Assembly: GCA_028875245.1 (NCBI GenBank)
Contig: JAPPEU010000019.1
Location: forward strand, 79,399-143,398
Direction of reading: 5' to 3'
DNA: 64,000 nucleotides
Source of the DNA: Chloroflexota bacterium
GTDB lineage: Bacteria > Chloroflexota > Anaerolineae > Aggregatilineales > Phototrophicaceae
Under the pieces are notes generated by a model. It was not told where the DNA came from and ran no database searches. It saw nothing but the letters and a program-made list of their open reading frames with translations. Within the stretch, counting starts at the first letter, position 1. Each line of letters starts with the position of its first letter. The translations under genes were made by a program, and so were the position numbers. Below are positions 42,323 through 52,508 of the stretch, one piece after another.

Positions 42323-44092
42323 TCATTCGCGCAGATTCCGATAATAGATTTCGGCGTACAAGCCCGATTTCCGCAGCAGCTCCTCATGCGTGCCGGCGGC
42401 GGCGACGCGGCCACCTTGCAGCACGAGCACCCTGTCCGCCATCCGCACCGTGCTCAAGCGCTGCGCGATGATAAAGGACGTGCGGCCCAGCATCAGACGC
42501 TCCAGCGCGATCTGAATCAAGCGCTCCGTCTCGGTGTCGACGCTCGATGTCGCGTCGTCCAGCAGCAGGATGCGCGGGTTCTTCAACAAGGCGCGCGCGA
42601 TGGCGATGCGCTGCTTCTGCCCGCCGGAGAGGGTCACGCCCCGTTCGCCGACTTCGGTGTCATAACCCTCCGGCATCGCCATGATGAAATCATGCGCCTG
42701 CGCCGCCTTTGCCGCTTCAATCACCGCGTTGTCATTCACATCTTCCAGCCCGAAGGCGATATTCTCGCGGATGCTCGCGGCGAAGAGCACCGTCTCCTGC
42801 AGCACGATGCCGATCTGGTCGCGCAGGGAGTTCAGCGTCACGTCGCGCAGGTCTATGCCATCCACGCTGATCCGCCCGTTCGTGACATCATAAAAACGCG
42901 GGATCAGGTTGATGATGGTGGATTTGCCGGAGCCGGTCGCGCCCAGCAGCGCCACCACTTCGCCCGGCTCCGCCTCGAAATTGAGCTTGTCCAGCACGAC
43001 GCGTTGATTGAAATAAGAGAAGGATACATCCTCAAAGCGGACGCGCCCGCTAATCGGCGGAAGTTCAGTCGCGTCGGGCGAGGCAGTAACTTCCGACTGC
43101 GCGTCCAGGATGGAAAAGATGCGCTCGCCCGCCGCCGACGCCATCGCCACAGCGGGCACGATCACGCCCAGGCGCCGGACGGGCGTAATCAGTTGACCCA
43201 AATATGTGGTGAAGGCGACCAGTTCCCCAAGCGTCAGGCCCTTTTCGATGACGAGACGCCCGCCCAGCCAGATGATGAACACCGTACTCAAGCTGGCGAT
43301 GAAATCGAGCAGCGGAATATGCTTCGTCGATGCGACAACCTGCGCCTGCGCCAGCTCAAACCACTTTCCATTCTCTTTTTCGAAACGCTCGATCTCGGCG
43401 TCTTCCTGGGCGAAAGCTTTGACAATTTTGGCGCCGCGCAGATTCTGTTCCAGCACACTGGTCATCTCGGCCAATTGATGCTGCAGGTCAAGCGACAGCG
43501 GCCGATAAATGCGCCCGAAGCGATAAGCGATATAAAGCAGCAGCGGTATCAGCATCATCGAGAGCAAAGCCAGCTGCGCGTTCATCAAGAGCAGCGCGAC
43601 AAAGGTCAACAGCAACAGCGTGGAATGTTGAAAGAGGCGCAGGATCCCGCGCCCGGTCAAGAAGCGGATCCGTTCCACATCGGATATCGAACGGGCCAGC
43701 AGCTGGCCAGTCTGGGCCCGGTCGTGATAAGAAAATGACAGGGCGCTCAGTTTTTCGTAAATGGCGTTTCTTATGTCATAGGCGACGCCCTGCGACGCCA
43801 TTTCCGTCCCGCGGCCCAGCACAAAATCGACCAAGCCTTTCATCACCGTCAGCCCAAGCAGACCCAGTAATGAAGCCCCCAGAATGTGCATATTCTGCTG
43901 GATGATGCCCGCGTCAACGATCCAGCGAATCGTCTGTGGAATGAAGACCGCCAGGCCGTTGCTCGCCAAAGCCAGCACATAAACGCCGGCGGCGATGTGA
44001 CGGTATTTTTTCAGGAAGGAAAGACTGCGCAGGAGGGAACTGCTGGGCGCGCCTTTCTGAGAGAGCGGAATCCTTGCTGCGATTTTTACCAT
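42323..44092 (-). CDS. ABC exporter, fused permease-ATPase half-transporter (MsbA/lipid-type)
   Basis: A 589-residue half-transporter that should act as a homodimer. The N-terminal domain (to about 330) has six membrane helices, beginning HIAAGVYVLALASNGLAVFI, with an exporter-type GRGTEMASQGVAYDIRN coupling region. The ATPase has Walker A GATGSGKST (about 383), Q-loop GIVLQETVLF, signature LSGGQ (about 485), Walker B RILLLDDATSSVD and H-switch IIAQRLSTV. Substrate may be lipid, peptide or drug. Single gene on the minus strand with no partner half. Confidence 0.93.
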   Translation of the reverse strand: MVKIAARIPLSQKGAPSSSLLRSLSFLKKYRHIAAGVYVLALASNGLAVFIPQTIRWIVDAGIIQQNMHILGASLLGLLGLTVMKGLVDFVLGRGTEMASQGVAYDIRNAIYEKLSALSFSYHDRAQTGQLLARSISDVERIRFLTGRGILRLFQHSTLLLLTFVALLLMNAQLALLSMMLIPLLLYIAYRFGRIYRPLSLDLQHQLAEMTSVLEQNLRGAKIVKAFAQEDAEIERFEKENGKWFELAQAQVVASTKHIPLLDFIASLSTVFIIWLGGRLVIEKGLTLGELVAFTTYLGQLITPVRRLGVIVPAVAMASAAGERIFSILDAQSEVTASPDATELPPISGRVRFEDVSFSYFNQRVVLDKLNFEAEPGEVVALLGATGSGKSTIINLIPRFYDVTNGRISVDGIDLRDVTLNSLRDQIGIVLQETVLFAASIRENIAFGLEDVNDNAVIEAAKAAQAHDFIMAMPEGYDTEVGERGVTLSGGQKQRIAIARALLKNPRILLLDDATSSVDTETERLIQIALERLMLGRTSFIIAQRLSTVRMADRVLVLQGGRVAAAGTHEELLRKSGLYAEIYYRNLRE

Positions 44093-44184
44093 AAATCAAC
44101 AATGACGGGCCTAGCGCTCCTGAAATCCACTTAGAGACCTCTGTTGTTCCCGGTATGTTAGAGCAAAACAGCAGGAACATTGCA

Positions 44185-44251
44185 GGGGCGCCTCGCTGAG
44201 ACCCCGCCGTTAGAGTTACATTTTACGGGCGTTTCGCCAAAACGCCCCTAC
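44185..44251. repeat. pair of GGGCG-type palindromes
   Basis: A decayed hairpin GGGGCGCCTC-GCT-GAGACC (44185-44205) and a better one GGGCGTTT/AAACGCCC (44228-44247). They lie in the 300-base gap between the ABC exporter and GH127 genes; nothing else is seen there. Confidence 0.65.
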
Positions 44252-44390
44252 CGACCTCATTTGCATGACCAACTGGGCATTACTGCCGCTTACCATACTG
44301 CTTTTTTCAGGCGCGAAAAAGTGCGAGTTCAAATCCGCGGCCGCTCAACTGCCATCAATCGCGGTCGCCCTTCGTCTATCTCAGGCGATC

Positions 44391-46322
44391 TTAATACCGG
44401 CGCGGCAGCCAGACGGTCATCTCGTTAATGCCGCGGTTGTTCCAGGCGTAGTAGGGAATCAGCGTGATCTCTAGATCTTCCTCCCGCTCCTGCCCGGCTT
44501 CCATATAGAGGGCTGGCGACCCGTTTCGCTCGGTGATGTGGCGGGCGACGCCTTTGATCGCCATGACGCCGCCCAGCATATCTTCTTCCAGGCTCGCGGT
44601 CAAAGCCATGTCGTCGGGCGCGTAAACATCCAGAATTGAAACCTCGGCGGGCAGGTCAAGGCCTTCCAGGCAGTAGACGATCGGTCCGCGCATTACAGCG
44701 ACATGATTGCGGATCTCTTCCGCTTTGGGGTGCGCCTTGATCAAGCGCGGGCGCATGGGCAGGCTCAACTCGATGACATCCCCCGCCTTCCAGCCACGCT
44801 TGAGTTCAACATAAGTCCCGGGGGGCGGCGGCTCCTCCCGCGGCTCGCCGTTGATAGCCAGGCCGGCGGCGTCGCACCAGCCGGGAATCCGCAGCATCAA
44901 AGCGACATCATGCGCCGGCGCCGCGTCCACCGTGATGCGGACCGCATCATCCCAGGGGTACTCGGTCCGCTGCGTCAGCGCGATTGCCGAGCCATCGACC
45001 AAGGTCGTCTTAACGCTGTTGCCGCTGTATAGATGCAGCCACAAACCTTCATCGGATATGCTGTAGAGCCAGTTGTGCAGCAGGGCGATAGTGCGCGCGG
45101 TGTTGGTCGGGCAGCAGTAACAATACAAGAGATACCAGCGTTCATAGGTGTCTTGACTCAGGAGCGGGTGCTCCGCGCCATACCAGCGCAGGGGATTGGT
45201 ATAGCAAAATTTGATTCCGTCCAGGCTCATGGACGAGAGCATGCTGTTGTAAATCACAAGTTCCACGATGTCGCTGTATTTGGCGTCGCCCGATAGATTC
45301 AGCATCCGCCAGTTCCACATGGCATGGGCGATGTTGGCGCAGGTTTCGTTGTAGGCGGTGGCGTTGGGCAAGGAATACTCATAACCGAAGGCCTCGTGCA
45401 CTTCGCCGGCGCGCCCGCCGAACTCGGGCCGCTGGGAAGCGCCATGATGCTGCGCCGAGGTGCCGCCGGTGATGTACATCTTGCTCTGCACGGCGTTGTC
45501 CCAGATGCGCCGCAAGCCGGCCAGCAACTCCTCATCGCCCGTCTCCGCCACAACATCGGCGGCGCCGCAATACAAATAGCCGGCGGTCACCGCATGGCCC
45601 ACCGCCCGCGTCTCCTCCCGCAGCGACACCAACGACTGATTCAAGTCCTTCCCGCCCGGCTGGGAGCCGCGCATGTCGACGAAGGTCTGCGCCAGCTCCA
45701 GGTATCTGGCGTCGCCCGTGACGCGGTACAGATCGACAGCGCCCATGGTATTTGACGGGTTGAAGCCGAAATGCGCCAATTCCGGCGGGCAGGGAACAAA
45801 CACCTCGCAGAGATAATCGGCGAGCTTGATCGCGACAGCCAGGAAGTTGCGCTTCCCCGTGATGCGATGATGCACTGACGCCGCCGTGAGCAGATGCCCC
45901 ATATTGTAGAGTTCGTGGTCATGCAGATTGCTCCAGCGTGCTTTGTCGGCACTCAATTGCATCGGCGTGCTGATATAGCCGTCATCCTCTTGCGCCGCCG
46001 CGATCTGGTTGATCAACTCGTCCAACTGCTCCAGGATGGCGCCTTCCTTGGTAAGGCCATAAATATGCGTCAGCGCTTCCATGTACTTGTAACAATCGCC
46101 ATCGCTCCACATCGTGCCCTTGCGCTCGCCATTGGTCCGGCCGGCCGCGATAGCGAAGTTGCTGAAGACGGCGCCGTTCTCCGGCTCGTCCAGCGCCCGC
46201 CGCATGCTCGGCAGGATCGTCTCGCGGCACAGCTTGTGCAGCCGGCCCCAGAAGCCATCCCCCCAGGTTACGGCGTCGTATTCGAGCGAATGAAGTTTCT
46301 GATGCTTTGACATGGTATGCAT
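44391..46322 (-). CDS. GH127-family beta-L-arabinofuranosidase-like enzyme
   Basis: A 643-residue glycosidase of family GH127 (DUF1680), which releases beta-L-arabinofuranose from plant arabinans and glycoproteins. The N-terminal (alpha/alpha)6 barrel starts FWGRLHKLCRETILPSM. Zinc/catalytic residues are recognisable: ETCANIAHAMW (about 326, Glu and Cys) and CYCCPTNTAR (about 402), whose Cys pair includes the unusual Cys nucleophile of this family. No signal peptide, so probably cytosolic. It lies 137 bases downstream of a CUT1 permease pair, which probably brings in the substrate. Confidence 0.92.
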   Translation of the reverse strand: MHTMSKHQKLHSLEYDAVTWGDGFWGRLHKLCRETILPSMRRALDEPENGAVFSNFAIAAGRTNGERKGTMWSDGDCYKYMEALTHIYGLTKEGAILEQLDELINQIAAAQEDDGYISTPMQLSADKARWSNLHDHELYNMGHLLTAASVHHRITGKRNFLAVAIKLADYLCEVFVPCPPELAHFGFNPSNTMGAVDLYRVTGDARYLELAQTFVDMRGSQPGGKDLNQSLVSLREETRAVGHAVTAGYLYCGAADVVAETGDEELLAGLRRIWDNAVQSKMYITGGTSAQHHGASQRPEFGGRAGEVHEAFGYEYSLPNATAYNETCANIAHAMWNWRMLNLSGDAKYSDIVELVIYNSMLSSMSLDGIKFCYTNPLRWYGAEHPLLSQDTYERWYLLYCYCCPTNTARTIALLHNWLYSISDEGLWLHLYSGNSVKTTLVDGSAIALTQRTEYPWDDAVRITVDAAPAHDVALMLRIPGWCDAAGLAINGEPREEPPPPGTYVELKRGWKAGDVIELSLPMRPRLIKAHPKAEEIRNHVAVMRGPIVYCLEGLDLPAEVSILDVYAPDDMALTASLEEDMLGGVMAIKGVARHITERNGSPALYMEAGQEREEDLEITLIPYYAWNNRGINEMTVWLPRRY

Positions 46323-46410
46323 GATTTCTGTTCGTCCTTTTCAATCGGCCTTCTACTGACCGGGTAAACCAAGTAACTGCAATAGTGTCTTGCAAAGGAT
46401 AAAGAACATT

Positions 46411-46433
46411 GTAGGGCTTGAGACGACAAGCCC
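46411..46433. repeat. palindromic intergenic repeat (GGGCTTG type)
   Basis: GGGCTTG and CAAGCCC form a 7-bp stem around AGACGA. It lies between the permease operon and the GH127 gene. Confidence 0.55.
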
Positions 46434-46459
46434 GACAAGCCGGAGTAGCGCGCCCGCCA

Positions 46460-47308
46460 TTACTTGTACCCCGTGAAGACCACGCCCTGGATGAAGATCT
46501 TCTGCGTGAAGAAAAAGACGACGATCAAGGGCAGCATGACCACCAGCGACACCGCCATCAGTGAATTCCACTCCGTGCCATAGGTGCCCTGAAAGAAGCG
46601 CAGGCCCAGCGCCAGCGTATAATTCTCCTCGCTGAAGAGGAAAATGAGCGGGCGGAAAAAATCGTTCCAATGAAACTGAAATGAGAAAATCGCCACCGCC
46701 GCCAGCACCGGCTTCGACATCGGCAACGTGATGCGCCAGAAAACGCCAAAGCGAGAACAACCATCGATAACCGCCGCCTGGTCCAGCTCCCGCGAATGCG
46801 TCAGGAAATACTGACGCAGCAGGAATATGTAAAATGGATTGCCGAACCAGGACGGCAGAATCAACGGCCAGAAGGTGTCGATCATGTCCAGTTCTTTGAA
46901 GATGATGAATTCCGGTATCAAGGTCACCTGCCGCGGCAGCATCATCGTCGCCAGCACCACGATGAAGAGCGCGTTCCGCCCGCGCCAGCGCAGCCGCGAA
47001 AAAGCATAGGCGACAACGGACGAGACGATGACTTCGCCGAGCAGGCAGAAGATCACGATGAAAACCGTATTGCGGAAATAGAGATCAAATGGCAGCTGCG
47101 TTAAGGCGTCGGCATAATTCGTCCATATAATCTTTTGCGGCCAGAATTCGGGCGGAAAGCGGAAGACGTGGGAAAGCGGCTTCAAGGAGGTCGATATCAT
47201 CCATTGCAGCGGCATCAGAATGATGATCGAACCGACGCCCAGCAGCAGGTAGACGATAATTTTGCTGATAATCTGACGCGCGCTCAAGCTGACGCCTCGG
47301 CTGCTCAT
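46460..47308 (-). CDS. CUT1 sugar ABC transporter permease (MalG-type), system 3
   Basis: A 282-residue permease: anchor helix IIVYLLLGVGSIIILMPLQW, five further helices and the EAA loop ELDQAAVIDGCSRFGVFWRITLPMSKP. I use the ATG at 47308, which overlaps the upstream stop by one base (TGATGA) and starts MSSRGVSLSARQ; longer readings run into the other permease gene. The C-terminus IFIQGVVFTGYK is family-typical. The operon has no binding protein or ATPase. Confidence 0.93.
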   Translation of the reverse strand: MSSRGVSLSARQIISKIIVYLLLGVGSIIILMPLQWMISTSLKPLSHVFRFPPEFWPQKIIWTNYADALTQLPFDLYFRNTVFIVIFCLLGEVIVSSVVAYAFSRLRWRGRNALFIVVLATMMLPRQVTLIPEFIIFKELDMIDTFWPLILPSWFGNPFYIFLLRQYFLTHSRELDQAAVIDGCSRFGVFWRITLPMSKPVLAAVAIFSFQFHWNDFFRPLIFLFSEENYTLALGLRFFQGTYGTEWNSLMAVSLVVMLPLIVVFFFTQKIFIQGVVFTGYK

Positions 47309-48255
47309 CAGTCTTCCTCTCCCGATTCCGCTTCGTAATAGACCCAGAATTTGGCTGTCGCGAAGAGAATCAAGGTCAGCAGCAGGATCGCGAGGAAAAA
47401 GACCCATGCCAGCGCCGAGGCATAGCCCATCTTGAAGTTTTGGAAGGCTTGGCGATAGAGATAGAGCAAATAAAAGAGGGAGGAATTCGCCGGGCCGCCA
47501 TCGGTCATGATGAAGGTTTCGGTGAAGATCTGCATCGTGAAGATGACGCCGGTGATCAACTGGAAGAAAATAGTCGGGCTCAACATCGGCAAGGTGATGC
47601 GAAAGATGCGCTGCCACCAATTGGCGCCATCGATCTCGGCCGCTTCGTACAGGTCTGTCGGAATGGCTTGCAAACCCGCCAGGTAGATCACCATGCCGCC
47701 GCCGACGCTCCACAGGCGCATGATCACAAAAGCGGGGAGCACCCAGACCTTGCTCCCCAACCAGGCCGGCCCTTCAATGCCGACGACGCGCAGCGCCGTA
47801 TTCAGCAAACCGAAATCGCTGGAGAATATCCACTGCCACAAAATCGCCACCGCCACGCCCGAGAGGATGGCCGGCAGATAATAGATCGTGCGAAATACCG
47901 CCAGGCCACGGATATTCGTGTTCAGCAGCATGGCGATGGCCAGCCCAAAGACGATGTTCAGCGGAATCGAAGCCAGCGAGAAGAGCACGGTGATCTTCAA
48001 CGCATGCATCGGCAGCGGGTCGATCAGGAAGAGTTTCTCGTAATTCGCCAGGCCCACCCAGCGCGGCGCCGAAAGAATATCCCACCTAAAGAATGACAGC
48101 GCCAACGAGGCGACCATGGGAAAAGCCGTCAGCAGAAGGAAGCCGGCCACCCAAGGCGACACCATCGCCCAGGCCAGCACGGTCTCGCCGCGCTGGTAGC
48201 CGATGTTGAATTTCGCAAAAGCGCCCTGCTTCTTGACGAAAGTCGCGAGGCTCAC
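47308..48255 (-). CDS. CUT1 sugar ABC transporter permease (MalF-type), system 3
   Basis: A 315-residue permease with six membrane helices (first AWAMVSPWVAGFLLLTAF) and the EAA loop AIPTDLYEAAEIDGANWWQ. The start is GTG at 48255. It leads a three-gene minus-strand group with the MalG-type gene and GH127. The substrate-binding protein expected upstream is absent; the FtsX-like gene lies there instead, so the binding protein is lost or encoded elsewhere. Confidence 0.93.
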   Translation of the reverse strand: MSLATFVKKQGAFAKFNIGYQRGETVLAWAMVSPWVAGFLLLTAFPMVASLALSFFRWDILSAPRWVGLANYEKLFLIDPLPMHALKITVLFSLASIPLNIVFGLAIAMLLNTNIRGLAVFRTIYYLPAILSGVAVAILWQWIFSSDFGLLNTALRVVGIEGPAWLGSKVWVLPAFVIMRLWSVGGGMVIYLAGLQAIPTDLYEAAEIDGANWWQRIFRITLPMLSPTIFFQLITGVIFTMQIFTETFIMTDGGPANSSLFYLLYLYRQAFQNFKMGYASALAWVFFLAILLLTLILFATAKFWVYYEAESGEED

Positions 48256-48305
48256 GGGAAGATAGCCTGAGGTGATCTCAAATTGCTAGGCAGGAACATC
48301 GCAAG

Positions 48306-51167
48306 TTAGAGCGTTTCTCCCAACTTGACCGCCTGGAAGATGCGCATCCGCCGCAGGATGACCAGCAAGATGAGCATTATCAGCAGGAAGGTGCCCAAGA
48401 AGAGCGCCACAATCTGCGCGATCTCCGTCCAGGCCATGGTCACAACATAAGGCGGAACGACCCCCTCCAGGCTGCTGACGAACTGCATATAGGGAATGTA
48501 CAGCAGGCTTACCAGCAGGCCGATGCCCAAGCCCAGCGCCAAGCCTATGATGATGAGCAAGCCCAGCTCCCAGGCCACCGAGACGATCATTGATGCCTGA
48601 GACAAGCCGATGGCGCGCAGGATGCCCAGCTCGACATAACGCCGCTGATACGAAAAGACGGTGTAGAGCAGGAAGCCGATCATGGTGGCCAGCGATGAGG
48701 TGATGAAACCGATCGAGAGCAAACCGAAGAGCCCTTGCCGCTCCGGGCGGGATTGCTCTCGGTTGATACGCGTGAGCGGCTCTTCCGTCAGCACGCCGGC
48801 CGCGCCCCGGTCAAAGACATCGCGCCTGAACTGCCGTTCGTCAAATTCGGGCTCCACGCGCATGATGACGCGGTGCGCCAGCTCGATCTGCGCCTGCTCG
48901 AAGAGATAATCGAGATTGCCAACGAACAGCGCGCCGTCCTTCTCCGGATACCAGCGCGGAAAATAGTCCAGGGCGCCGACGATCTGCAAATTGACCTTGA
49001 AGACATCTCCGCCGCTGCGCACGTCCAGCTCCAGCAAGTCGCCGACATCCAGGCCGCGGTTTTCCATGAACTCGCGCGATGCGAGCACGGAATCCTGCTG
49101 CAGCGCCAGCGCGTTTGTCAAATAACCCAGGCGAACAGCGGCGAAATCCGGCCGCCAGAATACGACCGGGCCCAGGTCGGCGCGGTCAACGCCGACGAAG
49201 CGCCCCTCGACGCTGCCCGACGTCAGACGCGCCTTGACCGTATATTCGCCGATGCGGGTCGCGCCGCTGACATGGGGCATGGACCTGAACTCGGAGATGT
49301 GCATATAAGCGGGCGGGGCATCGCTGCCACCGCCACCGCCGGGCATGGAGTTCGGATTCAGGCTGAAGACGCGCACCGACACATCGGCCGAGACGCGATA
49401 ATACTGCTGCTCGTAAAGATAGCGGTCGATTGTGCGCGCGAAAGAAGCGGTGTAAATGCCCAGGCTGATCGTCGAGACCAGCAGAATAAGGGGCAGGTAA
49501 TAGGCGCCGGGCGAGCGCTCCAATTGCCGCGTCACAATCAGCAGGCCGACGCTGTTCGTCCATTGAATCAGCCAGGCGATCACGCGAAGCATGGGCGCCA
49601 GGAAGCGCAGCATGAAAAGCGTCAGCGCGAAAATAGTCAACGGGGGCAGCAAGAAAATGAAGGGCTGATTATAGGCCTCGTCGATGTTGCGCGCGCCGCC
49701 CTCGACATCGATCAGCCCGCCCTGCTGAATCACCTGATAATAAAAATAGCCGATCACAAACAGCAGCAGGATGTCGACGCCCAGGCGCTGCCACCAAGGG
49801 CGCCGCAACAGGCGCGACTGGTCCATCTTGTAGCTGATGATCGTGTGCCGCGCCGCGCCGATCGTGGGCAGGACGCGGATAACGACGGTGAAGGCGATGG
49901 CCAGCAGAATAGTCGAACCGATGGTCGGCGGGACGGAAACAATGAAGTGATGCCCCCAGCGAAAGTCCATGAAGCTGCGGGTAGTGCCGATCAACTGCGT
50001 GAAGGCCAGGGCGAGCGCGCCCCCGACGACCAGCGCGATGAGGCCCATGATGAGGCCTTCCACCGTGGTCAAGCCGACGACCTGGAATGCCGATGTGCCC
50101 CGGCTGCGCATGACCGCCGTCTCGTTGCGCTGGCCATCCACCACCAGGCCGACCAGCATGACCAGGAAGATAATCAGCAGGATGACGATAGGCAGGCTGA
50201 AGATGGTCAGCGTCAGGGTGAGCACGGTGACGATGCGCTGATACGGGCGCAGCTCTTCGACCGGCGACGCCTGGATGTAGGTGCCCGGCAGGTATTGGTC
50301 GGCGATTTTCTCGGTGTCGTTGTGGCGGCGGATTAAATCGTCGACGCGCGATGTGTTGACGCCGCTGCCATCGGTGACCAGATACCAGACCGCCAGGTTG
50401 ATTTCGGATTCCGTGTAAGGCGCGAGGCGGTTGCGGTAGGTCTCTTCGTTGATGAGCAGGATATCTTCAAAGACATTGGGGCGGTAGAACCAGTATTCAT
50501 GGTCTTCATCGCGCGGCCGCCAGATGCCGGCGATGCGGATCAGCGTGATTTGCATCGGATCATCGGCTTCCAGGCGCCAGTTGTAACCCTGATAATACTC
50601 ACCGACCTGCATGCCGAATTCGGAAGCGAATTCCTCGTGAACGATGACATCGACATAACTCTCTGACGACGGATCGCCGGGGCCGGGATAACTGCCTTCG
50701 ACCACCTCGATTTGCTCAGCGATATTCTCCGTCGTGCCAAAACTGACATAGTCGAGCGAACGATTCTCATCGCGATAATTGGTTTCGCCGGCCGGGTACA
50801 GGCGGAAGTTCTGCGTCTCCAGGTGACGCACGACCAAGGTGCTCGTCAGCCCGAGTTCAGCGCCGCCCTTCTCCCGCAGATATTGATCAAGGTCGAGCGT
50901 CGCTTCCCAATTGACCGGCTCATTCCAGGAGCCGATATAACTGAAGAGAAAGGAAAAGGGCGGACGATTGATGCGGTCCGGCCCTTCGGTGAGGCGCTCG
51001 GTGAGGACGCGAAAAGCCACCGACTCGGAATAGATCGGAATGGTCAAGACAAGGGCCACGGCGACCGTCAAGCCGATGATTGTCGCCAGCGACAGCAGCG
51101 GCTGCGCCAGCAGGCGTTTAACGGCGACGAGAAAAATGGCGCGTGTTCGGAAGTACCAGCGCGTCAT
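48306..51167 (-). CDS. FtsX-like ABC permease (MacB/LolC-type, double FtsX module)
   Basis: A 953-residue permease with ten or so hydrophobic segments: an N-terminal helix (LLSLATIIGLTVAVALVLTI), a large extracytoplasmic domain (about 60-340), an FtsX block (about 345-470), a second extracytoplasmic domain (about 600-780) and a C-terminal FtsX block (GFITSSLATMIGFLLYTVFS onward). FtsX-like proteins use ATP to move or release extracytoplasmic substrates through a partner ATPase. None is adjacent. It overlaps the lipoprotein adaptor gene by 4 bases, so the two form a complex. Confidence 0.88.
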   Translation of the reverse strand: MTRWYFRTRAIFLVAVKRLLAQPLLSLATIIGLTVAVALVLTIPIYSESVAFRVLTERLTEGPDRINRPPFSFLFSYIGSWNEPVNWEATLDLDQYLREKGGAELGLTSTLVVRHLETQNFRLYPAGETNYRDENRSLDYVSFGTTENIAEQIEVVEGSYPGPGDPSSESYVDVIVHEEFASEFGMQVGEYYQGYNWRLEADDPMQITLIRIAGIWRPRDEDHEYWFYRPNVFEDILLINEETYRNRLAPYTESEINLAVWYLVTDGSGVNTSRVDDLIRRHNDTEKIADQYLPGTYIQASPVEELRPYQRIVTVLTLTLTIFSLPIVILLIIFLVMLVGLVVDGQRNETAVMRSRGTSAFQVVGLTTVEGLIMGLIALVVGGALALAFTQLIGTTRSFMDFRWGHHFIVSVPPTIGSTILLAIAFTVVIRVLPTIGAARHTIISYKMDQSRLLRRPWWQRLGVDILLLFVIGYFYYQVIQQGGLIDVEGGARNIDEAYNQPFIFLLPPLTIFALTLFMLRFLAPMLRVIAWLIQWTNSVGLLIVTRQLERSPGAYYLPLILLVSTISLGIYTASFARTIDRYLYEQQYYRVSADVSVRVFSLNPNSMPGGGGGSDAPPAYMHISEFRSMPHVSGATRIGEYTVKARLTSGSVEGRFVGVDRADLGPVVFWRPDFAAVRLGYLTNALALQQDSVLASREFMENRGLDVGDLLELDVRSGGDVFKVNLQIVGALDYFPRWYPEKDGALFVGNLDYLFEQAQIELAHRVIMRVEPEFDERQFRRDVFDRGAAGVLTEEPLTRINREQSRPERQGLFGLLSIGFITSSLATMIGFLLYTVFSYQRRYVELGILRAIGLSQASMIVSVAWELGLLIIIGLALGLGIGLLVSLLYIPYMQFVSSLEGVVPPYVVTMAWTEIAQIVALFLGTFLLIMLILLVILRRMRIFQAVKLGETL

Positions 51168-52342
51168 GGGCCGATTACCGTCTGGCCCGCTTCCGCGCCC
51201 TCAAGGATCTCGACGCGTCCGTCGCCCTCCAAGCCCAAGCGAACATCAACGCGCCGCTGCAAGCCTTCATTCTGCACGACAATGAAATTGCGGCCGCTGA
51301 ATTGTCTGATGGCCGACGAGGGCAGCCAAAGCACATCATCGCGCTCTTCAATCACCACCGTGAAGTTCATGCGATCGCCAACTTTGAACTCATCGGCGGG
51401 CGGCTGCTCGTCAAATGCGACGTGGACCAGATCATCCGTCGCCAACCCATACGGGGCGGGCAAGCTCGCGATCGTTCCGCTGTAGACATTGCCCGGCAGC
51501 ACCGCGCGCTTTATGAGCAGCGGCATGCCCTCGGCCAACTCGGACAGATCATCGGCGTCCATCTCATCCGTGATCTCCAACACAGACAAATCGGCGACCA
51601 GCGCAATCGGCTCATAGGCGATAACCGGCTCGCCCGCGTCCGGCCAAAAGCTGACCAGGCGCCCGGACATCGGCGCGATCAATTCCGCTTTGGCGATCGT
51701 CGCTTCGATCTCATCCACGCGCTTTTGCGCCCGTGTGACATCAAAGCGCAGTTGTGGATCGACGCCGCTGGTCAATTCGTCAACCGCAACCTGCGCCAGG
51801 TCGCGCTCCAGCCGCAGGAGCATGATGGCGAGTTCATCGTCGTCGCTCGCTGCTTCACCTGCCTGCGCCAGCGCGTGATCCAGCTTCAACTGCGCCATCT
51901 CAACAGCGATCGCGGCTCGTTGGCTGTCATAGCGCGCCTTGCTGTCGGCGCTTTCCAGGATCGATGTGGCGATTGCCAGCTCCTCTTCCGCGTCCAGCAG
52001 TTGGTTTTCCAGGCCGGCCGTATTCAGCCGCGCCAGGACATCGCCTTCGCTGACGTCGACGCCGGCGTCGACAAGGACCTCCAGAACGCGGCCGTCTATT
52101 TCAAAGGCGATGGCTTCCGTGACCAAGGGGCTGATCCGCCCGAAGAAGCGGCGCTCATACACGATTTTCCCGCGCTCCACCTGATACACGGGTTTGCTCG
52201 GCACTACGGGCGTGGGAATCGCGGTTGGCTCGCCCTGCGTAATCGCATCGCCGAAGGTCGCCTGGGATGCGCAACCCGTCAGTGCAAAGAGCGCCAACAC
52301 CATTAAGAAGACAGCTCGCACGGTAATCCTTTCCTGGCTCAT
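51164..52342 (-). CDS. HlyD/RND-type adaptor lipoprotein (membrane fusion protein)
   Basis: A 392-residue secreted lipoprotein. The signal sequence ends in a lipobox FALTGC (Cys about residue 24). A lipoyl-like half motif (EIDGRVLEVLVDAGVDVSEG DVLARL, split by the hairpin), a long coiled coil (about 110-200, LENQLLDAEEELAIATSILE) and a second half motif (APMSGRLVSFWPDAGEPV) follow. It should bridge the FtsX-like permease and the cell surface. First gene of the pair; ATPase and outer-membrane partner are not visible. Confidence 0.88.
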   Translation of the reverse strand: MSQERITVRAVFLMVLALFALTGCASQATFGDAITQGEPTAIPTPVVPSKPVYQVERGKIVYERRFFGRISPLVTEAIAFEIDGRVLEVLVDAGVDVSEGDVLARLNTAGLENQLLDAEEELAIATSILESADSKARYDSQRAAIAVEMAQLKLDHALAQAGEAASDDDELAIMLLRLERDLAQVAVDELTSGVDPQLRFDVTRAQKRVDEIEATIAKAELIAPMSGRLVSFWPDAGEPVIAYEPIALVADLSVLEITDEMDADDLSELAEGMPLLIKRAVLPGNVYSGTIASLPAPYGLATDDLVHVAFDEQPPADEFKVGDRMNFTVVIEERDDVLWLPSSAIRQFSGRNFIVVQNEGLQRRVDVRLGLEGDGRVEILEGAEAGQTVIGP

Positions 52343-52508
52343 CTGTTTTTCAAAGATGAATCCTCACTAAAAACTGTAGGCCTCATCACCGTTTCCGGCG
52401 ATTCGCGTTATTGTACAACATCTTGCCCCAGTCTCCACCCAGGATTGAATAGAGTGATGCGGCAATTTAATCGGGTTTTCGTCTTTGCAAGTGTTGTACA
52501 GATTTATT

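Noticed and set aside
44328..44352. GAGTTCAAATCC resembling a tRNA T-arm
   Set aside because: The flanking bases do not form a 5-bp T-stem, and no acceptor, D or anticodon arms can be folded around it.
48735..50336. A 533-codon open frame opposite the FtsX-like gene
   Set aside because: Composition is low-complexity (Gln, Asp, Arg rich), typical of an antisense shadow; the minus-strand frame has clear FtsX membrane segments.
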